DNA of 64,000 nt from Stomoxys calcitrans (Eukaryota; Arthropoda; Insecta; Diptera; Muscidae), in NCBI RefSeq assembly GCF_963082655.1, contig NC_081552.1, positions 8,541,448 to 8,605,447 of the forward strand, read 5' to 3'. Of this stretch, positions 19,315 through 30,592 are shown in pieces. A program made the translations under genes and the position numbers. Every line of letters begins with the position of its first letter. Within the stretch, counting starts at the first letter, position 1. Below the pieces are notes generated by a model. That model searched no databases. It had not been told where the DNA came from and saw only the letters and a program-made list of their open reading frames with translations.

Positions 19315-20494
19315 TTTTTTATACCCTCCACCTTAAGATGGGGGGTATACTAATTTCGTCATTCTGATTGTAACTACTCGAAATATTCGTCTGAGACCCC
19401 ATAAAGTATATATATTCTTGATCGTCGTGAAATTTTATGTCGATTTAGCCATGTCCGCCCGTCTGTCCGTCTGTCGAAAGCACGCTAACTTCCAAAGGAG
19501 TAAAGCTAGCCGCTTGAAATTATGCACAAATACTTCTTATTAGTGTAGGTCAGTTGGTATTGTTAATGGGCCATATCGGTCCATGTATTGATATTGCTGC
19601 CATATAAACCGATCTTGGGTCTTGACTTCTTGAGCCTCTAGAGTGCGCAATTCTTATCCGATTGGGATGAAATTTAGCACGACGTGTTTTGTTATGATAT
19701 TCAACAACTGTGCCAAGTATGGTTCAAATCGGTTTATAACCTGATATAGCTGCCATATAAACCCATCTTGGGTCTTGACTTCTTGAGCCTCTAGAGTGCG
19801 CAATTCTTATCCGATTGGAATGGAATTTTGCACGACGTGTTTTGTTACGATATCCAACAACTGTGCCAAGTATGGTTCAAATCGCTTCAAAACCTGATAT
19901 AGCTGTCATATAAACAGATCTGGGAACTTGATTTCTTGAGCTTCTAGAAGGCGCAATTCCTATCCGATTTGAATGAATTTTGGCACGTAGTATTTTGTTA
20001 TGATATCCAACAACTGTGCCAAATATGGTTCGAATCGGTTCAAAACCTGATATACTGATATAGCTGTCATATAAACAGATCTGGGAACTTGACTTCTTGA
20101 GCTTCTAGAGGGCGCAATTCCTATCCGATTTGCCTGAAATTTTGAACGACGGATTCTTTCATAACCATCAACATACGTGTTAAATATGGTCTGAATCGGT
20201 CCATAGCCCGATACAGCTTCCATATAAATCGATCTCTCTATTTTACTTTTTGAGCTCACAAAGAGCGCAATTCTTATTCGAATTGGCTGACATTTTACAC
20301 AGGTCTCTAACATATAATTTAATTGTGATCCAAACCGGACCATATCTTGATATCGCTCTAATAGCAGAGCAAATTTTTTCTTATATCCTTTTTTTGCCTA
20401 AGGAGAGATGCCGGGAAAAGAACTCGACAAATGAGATCCATGGTGGAGGGTATATAAGATTCGGCCCGGCCGAACTTAACACGCTTTTACTTGT
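19315..20494 (+). mobile_element. Family B element, complete
   Basis: Left end TTTTTTATACCCTCCACC, the core with 'gatcgtcgtgaaattttatgtcg', GTCY tract near 19455-19475, about four 153-bp units ('ccatataaaccgatcttgggtc'), the B-specific 3' segment with 'gctctaatagcagagc', GGTGGAGGGTATATAAG, the hairpin arms AAGATTCGGCC / GGCCGAACTTA and TTTTACTTGT followed by a long T-run. The reverse 127-codon frame is a unit reading plus the 3' segment. Confidence 0.88.
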
Positions 20495-20616
20495 TTTTTT
20501 TTTTTTTTAAATGGTGTTTACATTTGTGTGGAAGTACTGGCAACTGTCTTTGCAGGTACATGCGTATGTATGTATTTCGCCTCTTTCCGCTACTGGGATA
20601 ATTTACAAACTTACTG
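20495..20616. other. Spacer with poly-T, no feature seen
   Basis: A T-run of about 15 bases at the B insertion point, then plain sequence leading into the non-LTR fragment. Confidence 0.4.
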
Positions 20617-20865
20617 AAAATTAAATGCATACTCCTTCTGCACAACATAATTTACACCAAGAAACCTGAATACCTTTACCATCATCTGAAATTCGCCAGA
20701 CCGAACCGTGGCCCAAAACTGATTCAACCACGATTTGACACTCAAATTTCTGAACAGCAATACTTTGTGCATAGCGTGCGTCTCTGGAACAACCTACCTC
20801 CAAACATTCAGAGCATAAGCAATGCTAGTTCCTTTAAAAACGAGCTAATTGAATTATTCAGCTAA
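20617..20865 (+). pseudogene. Non-LTR retrotransposon ORF2 C-terminus (jockey/CR1-like)
   Basis: The forward frame ending TAA at 20863 has no methionine start and reads the C-terminal signature of non-LTR reverse transcriptase proteins: KFARPNRGPKLIQPRF, an 'R-x-WN-x-LP' motif in SVRLWNNLPPNIQS, then SSFKNELIELFS and stop. In known elements this motif closes ORF2 downstream of the reverse transcriptase domain. The endonuclease and catalytic RT motifs are absent, consistent with 5' truncation on insertion. The frame is intact as far as it goes. The DNA to about 20975, ending in 'taacaaacaaacaat', is probably its 3' untranslated tail. Confidence 0.75.
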
Positions 20866-20975
20866 GCTAGAAATTAACTTCCGATACATGTATTAAGTAT
20901 TTACTGCTAGCTATTCAAGTTGTTAAATTTATTTAATATGGTGTGGTGGTGTTACACTTAACAAACAAACAATAT
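20866..20975 (+). mobile_element. Probable 3' UTR and tail of the non-LTR fragment
   Basis: Follows the ORF2 stop and ends in an A-rich 'acttaacaaacaaacaatat', typical of a retroposed 3' end. The exact end is uncertain. Confidence 0.45.
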
Positions 20976-21608
20976 CTGCGTCTAGTATGATATAAATCGG
21001 TGCATAAACTGATATAGCTACCATATAAACGATGGTGGTATTTTTCTATGACTTGTAACAGTCATGACAAGTACGGGCCATATCGGTCAATAACTAGAGA
21101 TGGGTTTCTACCGGGTAAATACCCCACGCTTGGGTATTTATTGGTTAAATACTCAATAAATACCTTTTTTGGGTATTTATAATTTTACAGATATCTTGGG
21201 TATAAAAACATTTTGCAAAAATTGTTTGATGATTTCGTATTCTTTGTATATAAATCTGATCTTCTAATTTCATTAAATCGGATTTTAGTTATATATAGTC
21301 GCTATATAGACCGGTATCCAGACTTAAAGTCTTGAGGCAATAAATTGGTAATTTTTCATTAGATTTCGATGAAATTTGGCACAGTGAGCTCTGGTAGACC
21401 CTGCCCTATAGGCCGACCGACCGATCTCCCGATATAGGTTATTGAGGCCATAAAAGATCCATTTATTACCAGATTTCGATGAAATTGATGTGTTCCGGCG
21501 GACCCCTACCCATTCCTGTCAAATGTGGTCCAGATAGGCCCATATTTGGATATAGCTGCTATATAGACCCATCTCCCGTTATAGAGTATTGAGCCCATAA
21601 AAGGAGCA
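20976..21608 (+). repeat. A'/B'-type remnants with a 'gggtatttat' insertion
   Basis: From 20980 to 21085 there is B'-like unit sequence. At 21096-21190 'gagatgggtttctaccgggtaaatacccc' and repeated 'gggtatttat' words suggest a different small insertion. From 21240 to 21608 A'-like units run up to the T-run where the next A element begins ('ccataaaaggagca' then T-run). Confidence 0.5.
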
Positions 21609-23286
21609 TTTTTATACCCACCACCGAAGGATGGGGGTATATTCATTTTGTCATTCCGTTTGCAACACATCGAAATATCCATTTCCGACCCTATAAAGTA
21701 TATATATTCTTGATCAGCGTAAAAATCTAAGATGATCTAGACATATCCGTCCGTCTGTCCGTCTGTCTGTTGAAATCACGCTACAGTCTTCAAAAATAGA
21801 GATATTGAGCTGAAATTTTGCAAAGAGTATTTTTTTGTCAATAAGCAGGTTAAGTTCGAAGATGGGCTATATCGGACTATATCTTGATATAGCCCCCATA
21901 TAGACCGATCCGCCGATTTGAGGTCTTAGACCCATAAAAGCCACATTTATTATCCGATTTTGCTGACAGTTAGGGCAGTGAGTTGTATTAGGCCCGTCGA
22001 CATTCATCGTTGATTTAGCTCAGATCGGTTCAGATTTGGATATAGCTGCCATATAGACCGATCCTCCGATTTAGGGTCTAAGGCCCATAAAAGCCACATT
22101 TATTATCCGATTTCGCTGAAATTTGGGACAGGGATTTGTGTTAGGCCCATCGACATCCTTCGTCAATTTGGCTAAGATCGGTCCAGATTTGGATATAGCT
22201 GCCATATAGACCGATCCTCCGATTTCGGGTCTTAGGCTCACAAAAGCCATACTTATTATCCGATTTTGATGAAATTCGAGACAGTGAATTGAGTTAGGCC
22301 CATCGACATTCTTCGTCAATTTGGCCCAGATCGGTCCAGATTTGGATATAGCTGCCATATAGACCGATCCTCCGATTTAGGGTCTTAAGCCCATAAAAGC
22401 CACATGTATTATCAGATTTTGCTGAAGTTTGGGACAGTGAGTTGTCTTAGGCCCTTCGACATCTGTCTTCAATTTGGCTCAGATCGGTTCAGATTTGGAC
22501 ATAGCTGCCATATAGACCGATTTCCTGATTTAAGGTTTTGGGCCCATAAAATGCTCATTTATTGTCCGATGTCGCTGAAATTCGGGACAGTGAGTTAAAT
22601 TAAGCCCCTGGACATACTTTTGCAATATCGCACAGATCGGTCCAGATTTGGATATAGCTGCCATATAGACCGAAATCTAGGTTTTTGGTTTTGGGGCCAT
22701 AAACGACGCATTTATTGTCTGATGTCGCTGAAATTTGAGATAGTGAGTTAAGTTAGGCTCTTCGACGTCCTTCTTCAATTTTACCCAGATCGGTCCAGAT
22801 TTGAATATAGCTGCCATATAGACCGATCTCTCGATTTAAGGTTTTAGGCCCATAATAGAAGCATTTATTGTCCGATTTCGCTTAAATTTGGGACAGTGCT
22901 TTAAGTTAGGCTCTTCGACATTTTTATGCAACTTGGCCCAAATCGGTCCAGATTTGGATATAGCTGTCATGTAGACCGATATCTCGGTTTAAAGTCTTGG
23001 CCCCATAAAATTCGCATTTATAATCCGATATCACTGAAATTTTACAAAGTCTTATGTTAGGCTTTTCGACATCCGTGTCGTGTATGGTTCAGATCGGTTT
23101 ATTTTTAGATATATCTACTGTACTTATTAGTATTTGGTCCAAATCGGAACATATTTTAATATAACTGATATGGGACATAAGTTATGAATTTTTCACCGAA
23201 TTTTGTGGAAAGGCGGTTTACATATATACCCAAGGTGGTGGGTATCCAAAGTTCGGCCCGGCCGAACTTAATGCCTGTTTACTTGT
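21609..23286 (+). mobile_element. Family A element, complete, long
   Basis: Both ends are present: TTTTTATACCCACCACCGAA at left; GGTGGTGGGTATCC, hairpin and TTTACTTGT at right. The GTCY tract lies at about 21750-21770. Units starting at 'gccatatag' fall at 22048, 22201, 22353 and 22507, i.e. 152-154 bp apart. The reverse frame 22071-22358 (95 codons) is a two-unit reading. Confidence 0.88.
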
Positions 23287-23794
23287 TCTACAATTAAAAG
23301 AACCCTTCGTTATAAAAGTATTTTGTTTGTCTTTTTACGTGTATGAAGAAAAAAGTTTTATTAAACCATTTCTAATCCTTTGCAATATGCCCAGAATTCA
23401 CTGAATATGGTTAAGCCAAGCGATCAGCCGACGTATAACCTTTTTAAGCTTTGGCAGTACATGGCATTGAGGATGTCAATTTGGTACCTTTTTACATTCA
23501 TTCTTTGTTTACGTTTTCTTCTATTTGATGAAATGTTTAATCGGCAGATTTGACCTCCTTAATGATGTTCATGGGGCCTATCCACTTTATGTTTTCGCAA
23601 ATGACCTACCATACATAAAACACAAACTAACATTTTATACTAGAATCTTTTTCGATCCAGGCATAATAAAAATATGTCATGGAAACCCCAACGCCTTTTT
23701 TCCAGTGTACCAAAGAAAGTTTTCGCATAACTAAAGTTATATTTTAATAAAACGTTAATCTTGTTTCCTCTGTACTTTCCTTTGAAACCCTTTG
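23287..23794. other. Non-repeat stretch, doubtful short frame
   Basis: Unique-looking. A forward frame of 69 codons at 23525-23734 starts MMKCLIGRFDLLNDVHGAYP. I recognise no domain and see no promoter or splice context, so I do not call it a gene. Confidence 0.35.
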
Positions 23795-24572
23795 TTTTTA
23801 TACCCACCACCGAAGTCTGGGGCATATTCATTTTGTCTTTCCATTTGCAACACATCGAAGTATCCATTTCCGACCCTATATAGTATTTATATTCTTGATC
23901 GTCGTAAAAATCTAAGACGATAGCCATTTCCGTCCGTCTGTCCCTAGATCCGTCTGACCATCTGTCTGTTGAAATCACGATCAATAATCAAATTAAATAG
24001 AGATATCGAACTGAACTTTGCACACTTTCTTTTTTTGTCCACAAGCAGGTTAAGTTCGAAGATGGGCTATATCGGACTTTATCTTGATTAGCCCCTATAT
24101 AGACCGATCTCACGATCTAAGGTCTAGGGCTCATAAAAGGCGCATTCATTGTCCTATTTTGTCGAAATTTGGGACAGTGAGTTGTGTTAGGTCCTTTGAT
24201 ATCCCTCTTCAATTTGGTTCAGATCGGTTCATATTCGGATATAGCTGCCATATAGACCGATCTCTCGGTGTAAAGTCTTGACCCCTTAAAAGGCACATTT
24301 CTAATACGATTACGGTGAAATTTGACACAGTGACTTATTTTAGGCTTTTCGACTTCCGTGTCGTATATGGTTCTGATTGGTCTATATTTGGATATAGCTA
24401 CTAAAAAGACCAATATTTTGTTCCACAAAATTGAACAATTACTTTTACCAAATCGGACGATATTTCCATATATAGCTGCTGTGGGGACATAAATTATGCA
24501 TTTTTCACCGGATTATGACGGTGAAGGGTATCAAAGATTCGACCCGGCCGAACTTAACGTCTTATTTCTTGT
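23795..24572 (+). mobile_element. Family A element, short and diverged
   Basis: Left end TTTTTATACCCACCACCGAA, a GTCY tract interrupted by 'ccctagat' at about 23930-23965, three units, and the right end with hairpin 'gacccggccgaactta' (left arm mutated) and 'tttcttgt' followed by a poly-T run. It is older than the neighbouring copy, judging by mismatches. Confidence 0.78.
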
Positions 24573-25439
24573 TTTTTTTTTTTTTTTTTGTAAGACTTCG
24601 AAAAGACTAGTTTGCTGAAGAGCCTTTTAAATTTAAATTCTTGGGAACTATTGAAGACATACACTATTCACTAATAAGGAAAACTTTTACAATGATAAAC
24701 TCTTCAAAAGTTTTGCTATTTGGCCCATTCATAATTTCAAGTATTTTATTTCGTTTTTCTGCCTAGCTGTTTCTCAGCTGTATAAATTTTGGGAAAGTGA
24801 TGCCACAAAAGAAATGAAATTTGTTGTGCTACAGAGCACAATGTAATTATTTTCGAATTTGCTTCAAAACCGTTGAAAACGGCAAACAGTGGGACGTTGC
24901 TGTTGTTTGGACTTTTGAGAACTTGCCGTTCTAGAAAACGCTCTTCAATCTTTATAATTGCATTGCTTAAGTAGCATTTTTATTGCGGCTTTATTTTGCC
25001 ACAATTGGCTGTTGTGTTGCTACTCTGTAGCATGATGATGATATGGGCTCATTCGGGGCGCATTACCGCCATTTGCCGCAGCCGCGAACGGTTGGCTGGT
25101 AATAGTGGCTGTTGTTATTAGCAATAATATTGGCAGAATTATTGCATGGAGCCAATATGTAGCATATAGACGCAAAACTTTTGGCACATGTTAAATGTCT
25201 GTAGTCAAGAACATAATTAACTAGGTAAAGTATCTGTACAACAATACAGTTGAATTCACATCTTTTACCTCATCTTAATTAGCTCCTTCCAAAATTTCAA
25301 CAATTATTTGGAATATGAATAGAAAACACCAGGAACGATATGAAGACTTTTTTGTTGTTCTATAGATACGAGGATATTCGAATACACGTCAAGTTTTGGA
25401 GAAAAAGAAAGGCCAATTTAAAAAAAAAAATTCTAAAAA
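24573..25439. other. Unique stretch containing a GC-richer island
   Basis: No family match. Between about 24960 and 25170 base composition rises and reads like conserved fly DNA ('gccgcagccgcgaacggttgg'). On the reverse strand one frame gives QPFAAAANGGNAPRMSPYHH, ending at TAG near 25028-25030; an overlapping frame is also open. I cannot tell a coding remnant from a regulatory element. Confidence 0.3.
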
Positions 25440-25743
25440 AAGATCGTTTTTTAACAAAATTTATTTATGAGGTTTCGAGATAGCGGTGACATTTCTATTA
25501 AGTCATTAAGAGCTAAGCTGCTTTTCACAGAGAAGTTGTATATGGCTGACGGTCAAAGGCAAATGTCACCAGCATTAGTAAGGAGATAAGTACGGTTAGA
25601 TGATAGTAGCAGTCTTAAGAAAAAAGTGTAATTTTCCAACATTTAAAGAAATCTAGTATGGAAAGGCAAAAGTCGGGCGGTGCGACTGTATAATACCCAA
25701 CACCTAACCTATTAGTACAAATTAATACTTCGCTTATATTATA
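25440..25743 (-). repeat. SINE-body remnant and family F head remnant
   Basis: 25476-25600 contains reverse SINE-like words ('agagaagttgtatatggctg', 'atgtcaccagcattagtaagg'). At 25672-25715 the F-type head 'gtcgggcggtgcgac' and 'ataatacccaacacc' appear. Both are heavily decayed. Confidence 0.4.
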
Positions 25744-28700
25744 CTAGCTGACCCGGGCCCGCTCCGCTGAGCCTTCTTTTACTTTATATGGAACAAAAGT
25801 TTACTTGGAATACTTATTTTCGAAGATCTTTAAGTGAAATACCATGGCTAAGAGTTTAACAATATAAGTGCCTTTACCTGAATCCCATATGATCTTTATT
25901 GGTCTACGAATTTAAGTTTGGATGTAAGGTGTACTCCATTCTAAAAATACTTCATTTCAGCCCGATATCCTCATGATATCTGATTTAGGGGTGTTTTCGG
26001 GTGTAAGGTGGTCCCTCAGACGGCCCTGAAAAATATCAGCATCGTGTTCTTCTTTCAAATACCCATTATTTAAACCCCATATTGGCATTGGTTTACAGGA
26101 GTCTACACGATGAGGCGTCCCCCCAACACATGGCCCCAAAATAGGTTATCAAATTCTTTTTCTAATCTCAACTACCTTTCATTTGCGCCACATTGTTGTG
26201 TTTTGAGGAACGGGTGATGCCGTAAATAAATGGTCCTTCATTCGGATATCAAATTCGTATTCTACTCCCAAATACCTTTATTTGAGCCCCATATTGCGAT
26301 GGTCCGTAAAAATTGCTGTTTGTGGGGTATTTTGGGAAAGGGGGTAGACCCCCAGAAAAATGGGCCCGAAAGTGGTTATCAATTCCCCAATGTCTTTCAT
26401 TTAAGCACCACATTGACATGATCGGTAAATATGCCCCATTTATTCTCGATTTAAACGTGCTCAATTCTCATATATCTATATATCATTTATTTGAACCCCA
26501 TTTTGCCATTGGCCTCAAAATTGGATATCAAATTCGTTTTCAAATCTCATTTAAACTCCTTATTGCAAAAGTCAGCAAATATGTCCGGTTTGGGGTATTG
26601 GCCCTTAAAACTATAAATATTTAGTTCCACTCTCTTTAAGACCCAAATTGTCGTGGTGAGCAAATACGTCCTATTTGCGGGTTGTTATGGTGGTGGGACG
26701 TAACCTAGACAGTTGGTCCCTAATGTTGATATCAGATACGTGGTCTACTCCCAAATACCTTTAATTTGAGCCTCATATTTCCATAGTCGACAAACATGAA
26801 CGGCTTGGGGGATGCTTTGGGGAATGGGCGGCCACTCAGTGAGTTGGCCTTGAAAATATATGTGGGATTCATGCTCTACTCTAATAACCCCATTGACACT
26901 TTTCCCGAATATTGATATCAGATTCGAGCTTTAATCCCAAAGACCTTTCATTTGGGCCCCATTTTGCAATGGTCGTAAATTTGTCCCCTTTGGGGGATGT
27001 TTTTGGGAAGAGGAGGCCCCCTAAACACTTGAACCCACATTTGAATATCAGATTTGAATTCTACACTAAAATACCCCATGTTTCCATGGTCAGTAAATAA
27101 GTCCTGTTTGGGGGGTGTTTTGGGGAAGGGGTGAACCCCCAGAAACGTTGTCCCACATTTGGATTTCAGATTCGTATTCTACTCGCAAATACCTTTCATT
27201 TGAGTCCCATATTGCCATGGTCTGTAAATATGTCCGATTTAGGGGTGTTTTGGGGCTTGGGGTGGTCCCATAGCACTTGGTCCGACAATTGGATATCAGA
27301 TACGTCTTCTTTTCATAAATGCCTTTCATTTGAGTTCCATATTGTCGTGATTGGTCTAAATATATGTTTGGAAGGTTTTAGGGTGGGGCTGCCACCCTAG
27401 GTACCCCATCCGAAATTTGGATACAAAATTTTTATTTTTAGGGTACTATATGAGAGCACACAAAATTTCGCTTAAAGCGCACCACCCATCTCCGAGATCT
27501 GTCGTTTCTGAAAATTAGGGTAAGGGGGAGGGTCCGCCCCCCTTCAGACATCAAAAAATTTAGTACCCTTTTTCCACCACGGGATCATTATGCACCATCT
27601 GTGAAAATTTCAAGCAAATCGGTGCAGCCGTTTCTGAGTCTATAAGGAACAAACAAACAAACATACAAACTGACAAACAAACACAAATTGATTTTTATAC
27701 CCTCCACCATAAGATGGGGGGTATACTAATTTCGTCATTCTGATTGTAACTACTCGAAATATTCGTCTGAGACCCCATAAAGTATATATATTCTTGATCG
27801 TCGTGAAATTTTATGTCGATCTAGCCATGTCCGTCCGTCTGTCTGTCGAAAGCACGCTAACTTCCGAAGGAGTAAAGCTAGCCGCTTGAAATTTTGCACA
27901 AATACTTCTTATTAGTGTAGGTCGGTTGGTATTGTAAATGGGCCATATCGGTCCATGTTTTGATATAGCTGCCATATAAACCGATCATGGGTCTTGAATT
28001 CTCGAGCCTCTAGAGTGCGCAATTCTTATCCGATTGGGATGAAATTTTGCACGACGTATTTTGTTATGATATCCAACAACTGTGCCAAGTACGGTGGTTC
28101 AAATCGGTTTATAACCTGATATAGCTGCCATATAAACCGGTCTTGGGTCTTGACTTCTTGAGCCTCTAGAGTGCGCAATTCTTATCCGATTGGAATGAAA
28201 TTTTGCACGACGTGTTTTGTTATTATATCCAACAACTTTGCCAAGTACGGTTCAAATCGGTTTATAACCTGATATAGCTGCCATATGAACCGATCTGGGA
28301 TCCAACAAGTGTGACAAGTATGGTTCAAATCGGTCTATAACCTTACATAGGTGTGATATAAACCGATCTTGGTTCTTGACTTCTTGAGCCTCTAGAGGAC
28401 GCAATTCTTATCCAATTTGAATGTATTTTGGCACGTAGTATTTTGTTATGATGTCCAACAACTGTGCCAAATATGGTTCAAATCGGTTCATTACCTGATA
28501 ATGCTGTCATATAAACAGATCTGGGGACTTGACTTCTTGAGCTTCTAGAGGGCGCAATTCCTATCCGATTTGGCTGAAATTTCGCAAGACGTTTTTTTTT
28601 TGTTACTTTCAACAACTATGTCATATAAAGTACAAGTCGGTTCATAACCTGATATAGCTGCCATATTAACCGATCTGGGATCTTAACTTCTTGAGGCTCT

Positions 28701-29105
28701 AGAGGTCGCAATTATTATCCGATTTGCCTGAAATTTTGTACGACGGATTCTCTCATGACAATTAACATACGTGTTTATTATGGTCTGAATCGGTCTATAG
28801 CCCGATACAGCTCCCATATCAATCGATCTCTCTATTTTACTTCTTGAACCCACAAAGGGCGCAATTCTTATTCGAATTGGCTGACATTTTACACAAGTCT
28901 CCAACATATAATTTAATTGTGGTCCAAACCGGACCATATCATGATATCGCTCTAATAGCAGAGCAAATCTTTTCTTATATCCTTTATTTTGCCTAAGAAG
29001 AGATACCGGGAAAAGAACTCGACAAATGCGATCCATGGTGGAGGGTATATAAGATTCGGCCCGGCCGAACTTAGCACGCTTTTACTTGTTATATATAAGA
29101 TAAGT
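25744..29105 (+). mobile_element. Family C repeat, near full length, split by a B element
   Basis: Head CTAGCTGACCCGGGCCCGC at 25744. About thirteen G-rich units follow ('cctttcatttgagtcccatattgcc'), then a different 3' part with 'aatttcaagcaaatcggtgcagccg' and a tail of ACAAA repeats at 27648-27690. The tail reads 'aaattgattttt', then the B element, then 'tatatataagat' at 29090-29101, so C probably ended in a TATATA tract before B inserted. The tail suggests a retroposed element; I do not recognise its class. Confidence 0.7.
27692..29089 (+). mobile_element. Family B element, complete, nested in the C tail
   Basis: Left end TTTTTATACCCTCCACCATA, GTCY tract near 27828-27848, about six units, the 'gctctaatagcagagc' segment, GGTGGAGGGTATATAAG, the hairpin with the B bulge, and TTTTACTTGT. 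It sits in the T-run of the C tail. The reverse 117-codon frame (28683-29036) is not a gene. Confidence 0.87.
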
Positions 29106-29989
29106 TTGCCAAATAATAAACAGCATCCATCACACTTCTCTAAAACAATTATATATATCCAACAGAAATAAACTTGAATTTAGCGATTTAAATGTGTGCT
29201 AATATAGTGCTCGATATTGGTTGTTATTCTATTTTCCCTTTTAAATTGGCCATTAATTTCGCCGCTCTTTTATTGTTCAAGCTGAACGAACAATGAAATT
29301 TGATTTTCCGAAACAAAACTAGGATCCGTTCTGTCTATCAACCTAATATCCTGGGGTAGGAACTTTTAACTCCTGCCTTTACTGTTGGTGATTGAAAAAT
29401 TTATTGTATGTGTTTTATGGCATCCGAATGAGATCTCGCCAAACAATGGAAATATTTGGCAGTTGTAGGAGTTAAATACTTTATGGCTTCATTAGAATGA
29501 AATTGAACACAATCAGTTGTTACTTTCTGCCATTGACAGAATTTCCTGGGTAGGGTAGTGGGGTGTGGTGGCAATACAAACAAAAAGGCAAAAAATTCAA
29601 AGGTTAAACTTTGCATGGAAAATCTGTTTTGCCATAGAACATGTTTAAAGCATTTTTTTTTAAGTAAAAGCACCTTAATGCGGTTGGACGAATACCCTCC
29701 ACCATGATCCGTATTGGTTAAGTTCTTGCTAACTAAGAAAATATTCTTAGGCCATTCGAATTAGTACTGGGTTTTTCAGGAGTGCAAGATGTCAGCTTTA
29801 CACGCCAGAATGTAAGGATGTTTTCGTTCGTTCATTATTGGACCTTTGAGTAATGTTTCGATTATAGGACCTTAGAGTAATGTTTCGAAATTTCACAAAC
29901 GCAGTGACGGAGTTGGTATATCCAATGCTTTGGTGAAGAGTATAAACATTTATCAGCCACAAAGAAAACTAAGTAGAAGATTTTAAACA
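29106..29989. other. Non-repeat stretch, no gene seen
   Basis: Unique-looking AT-rich DNA. A reverse frame of 90 codons (29401-29673) has no recognisable domain and a composition like its surroundings. 'ttcgtccttc'-type words near 29825-29890 form a short imperfect duplication ('tggacctttgagtaatgtttcg' and 'aggaccttagagtaatgtttcg'). Confidence 0.35.
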
Positions 29990-30592
29990 TTTTTATACAC
30001 ACCACCATAGGATGGGGGTATACTTACTTAGTCGCTCCGTTTGTTACACCTTGAAATATTGATCTGCAAACCCATTAAGTATATATATATATTTCGAATC
30101 GTCTCGACATTGTGATTTGACCATGTCCATTCGTCCGTCCGTCAGTCGAGATCACGATAGTGGTCGAACGCGTAAAGTTAGAAGCTTGAAACTTTGCACA
30201 GATACTTAATATTGATATAGGTCGTTGGGAATTCAGATTTAGATATAGCTCCCTTATAAACCGATCTCCCGATTTGACTTCTTGAACCCCTGGAAGCCGC
30301 AATTTTTATCCGATTTGACTGAAAGTATCGTCCAAATCGGTCTATATCCTGATATAGCTTCCTTTTATACCGATTTCCGGATTTGACTTCTTGAGACCCT
30401 GGATGCCATAAATTTCGTCAGATTTGGATGAAATTTCGCAAATAGTGTTCTTTTATGACTTCCAACAACTTGAGTCCCTTACAACCCGCAATTTTTTTTT
30501 ATTTCAATCTAGCTACAATTTTGCAGGTGGTGTTCTGTATTGACTTCCAACAACTGTGTTAAGTTCGGTCCGATTCGATCTATAACCTGATA
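29990..30592 (+). mobile_element. Family B' element, 3' side replaced at a TIR element
   Basis: Left end TTTTTATACACACCACCATA, an expanded TA tract near 30080-30092, GTCCGTCCGTCAGTC near 30134-30148 and about three B' units. It stops at the TA target of the next element. No B' right end follows. Confidence 0.7.

Noticed and set aside
21096..21190. 'gagatgggtttctaccggg' and 'gggtatttat' words considered as a hAT-type MITE
   Set aside because: I could not find matching terminal repeats or an 8-bp target duplication, so I left the class open.
24573..24590. Long T-runs after ACTTGT (here, 20495 and 63518) considered as poly(A) tails of reverse retroposons
   Set aside because: They fit the T-run targets of A/B insertion, and the elements show no other retroposon features.
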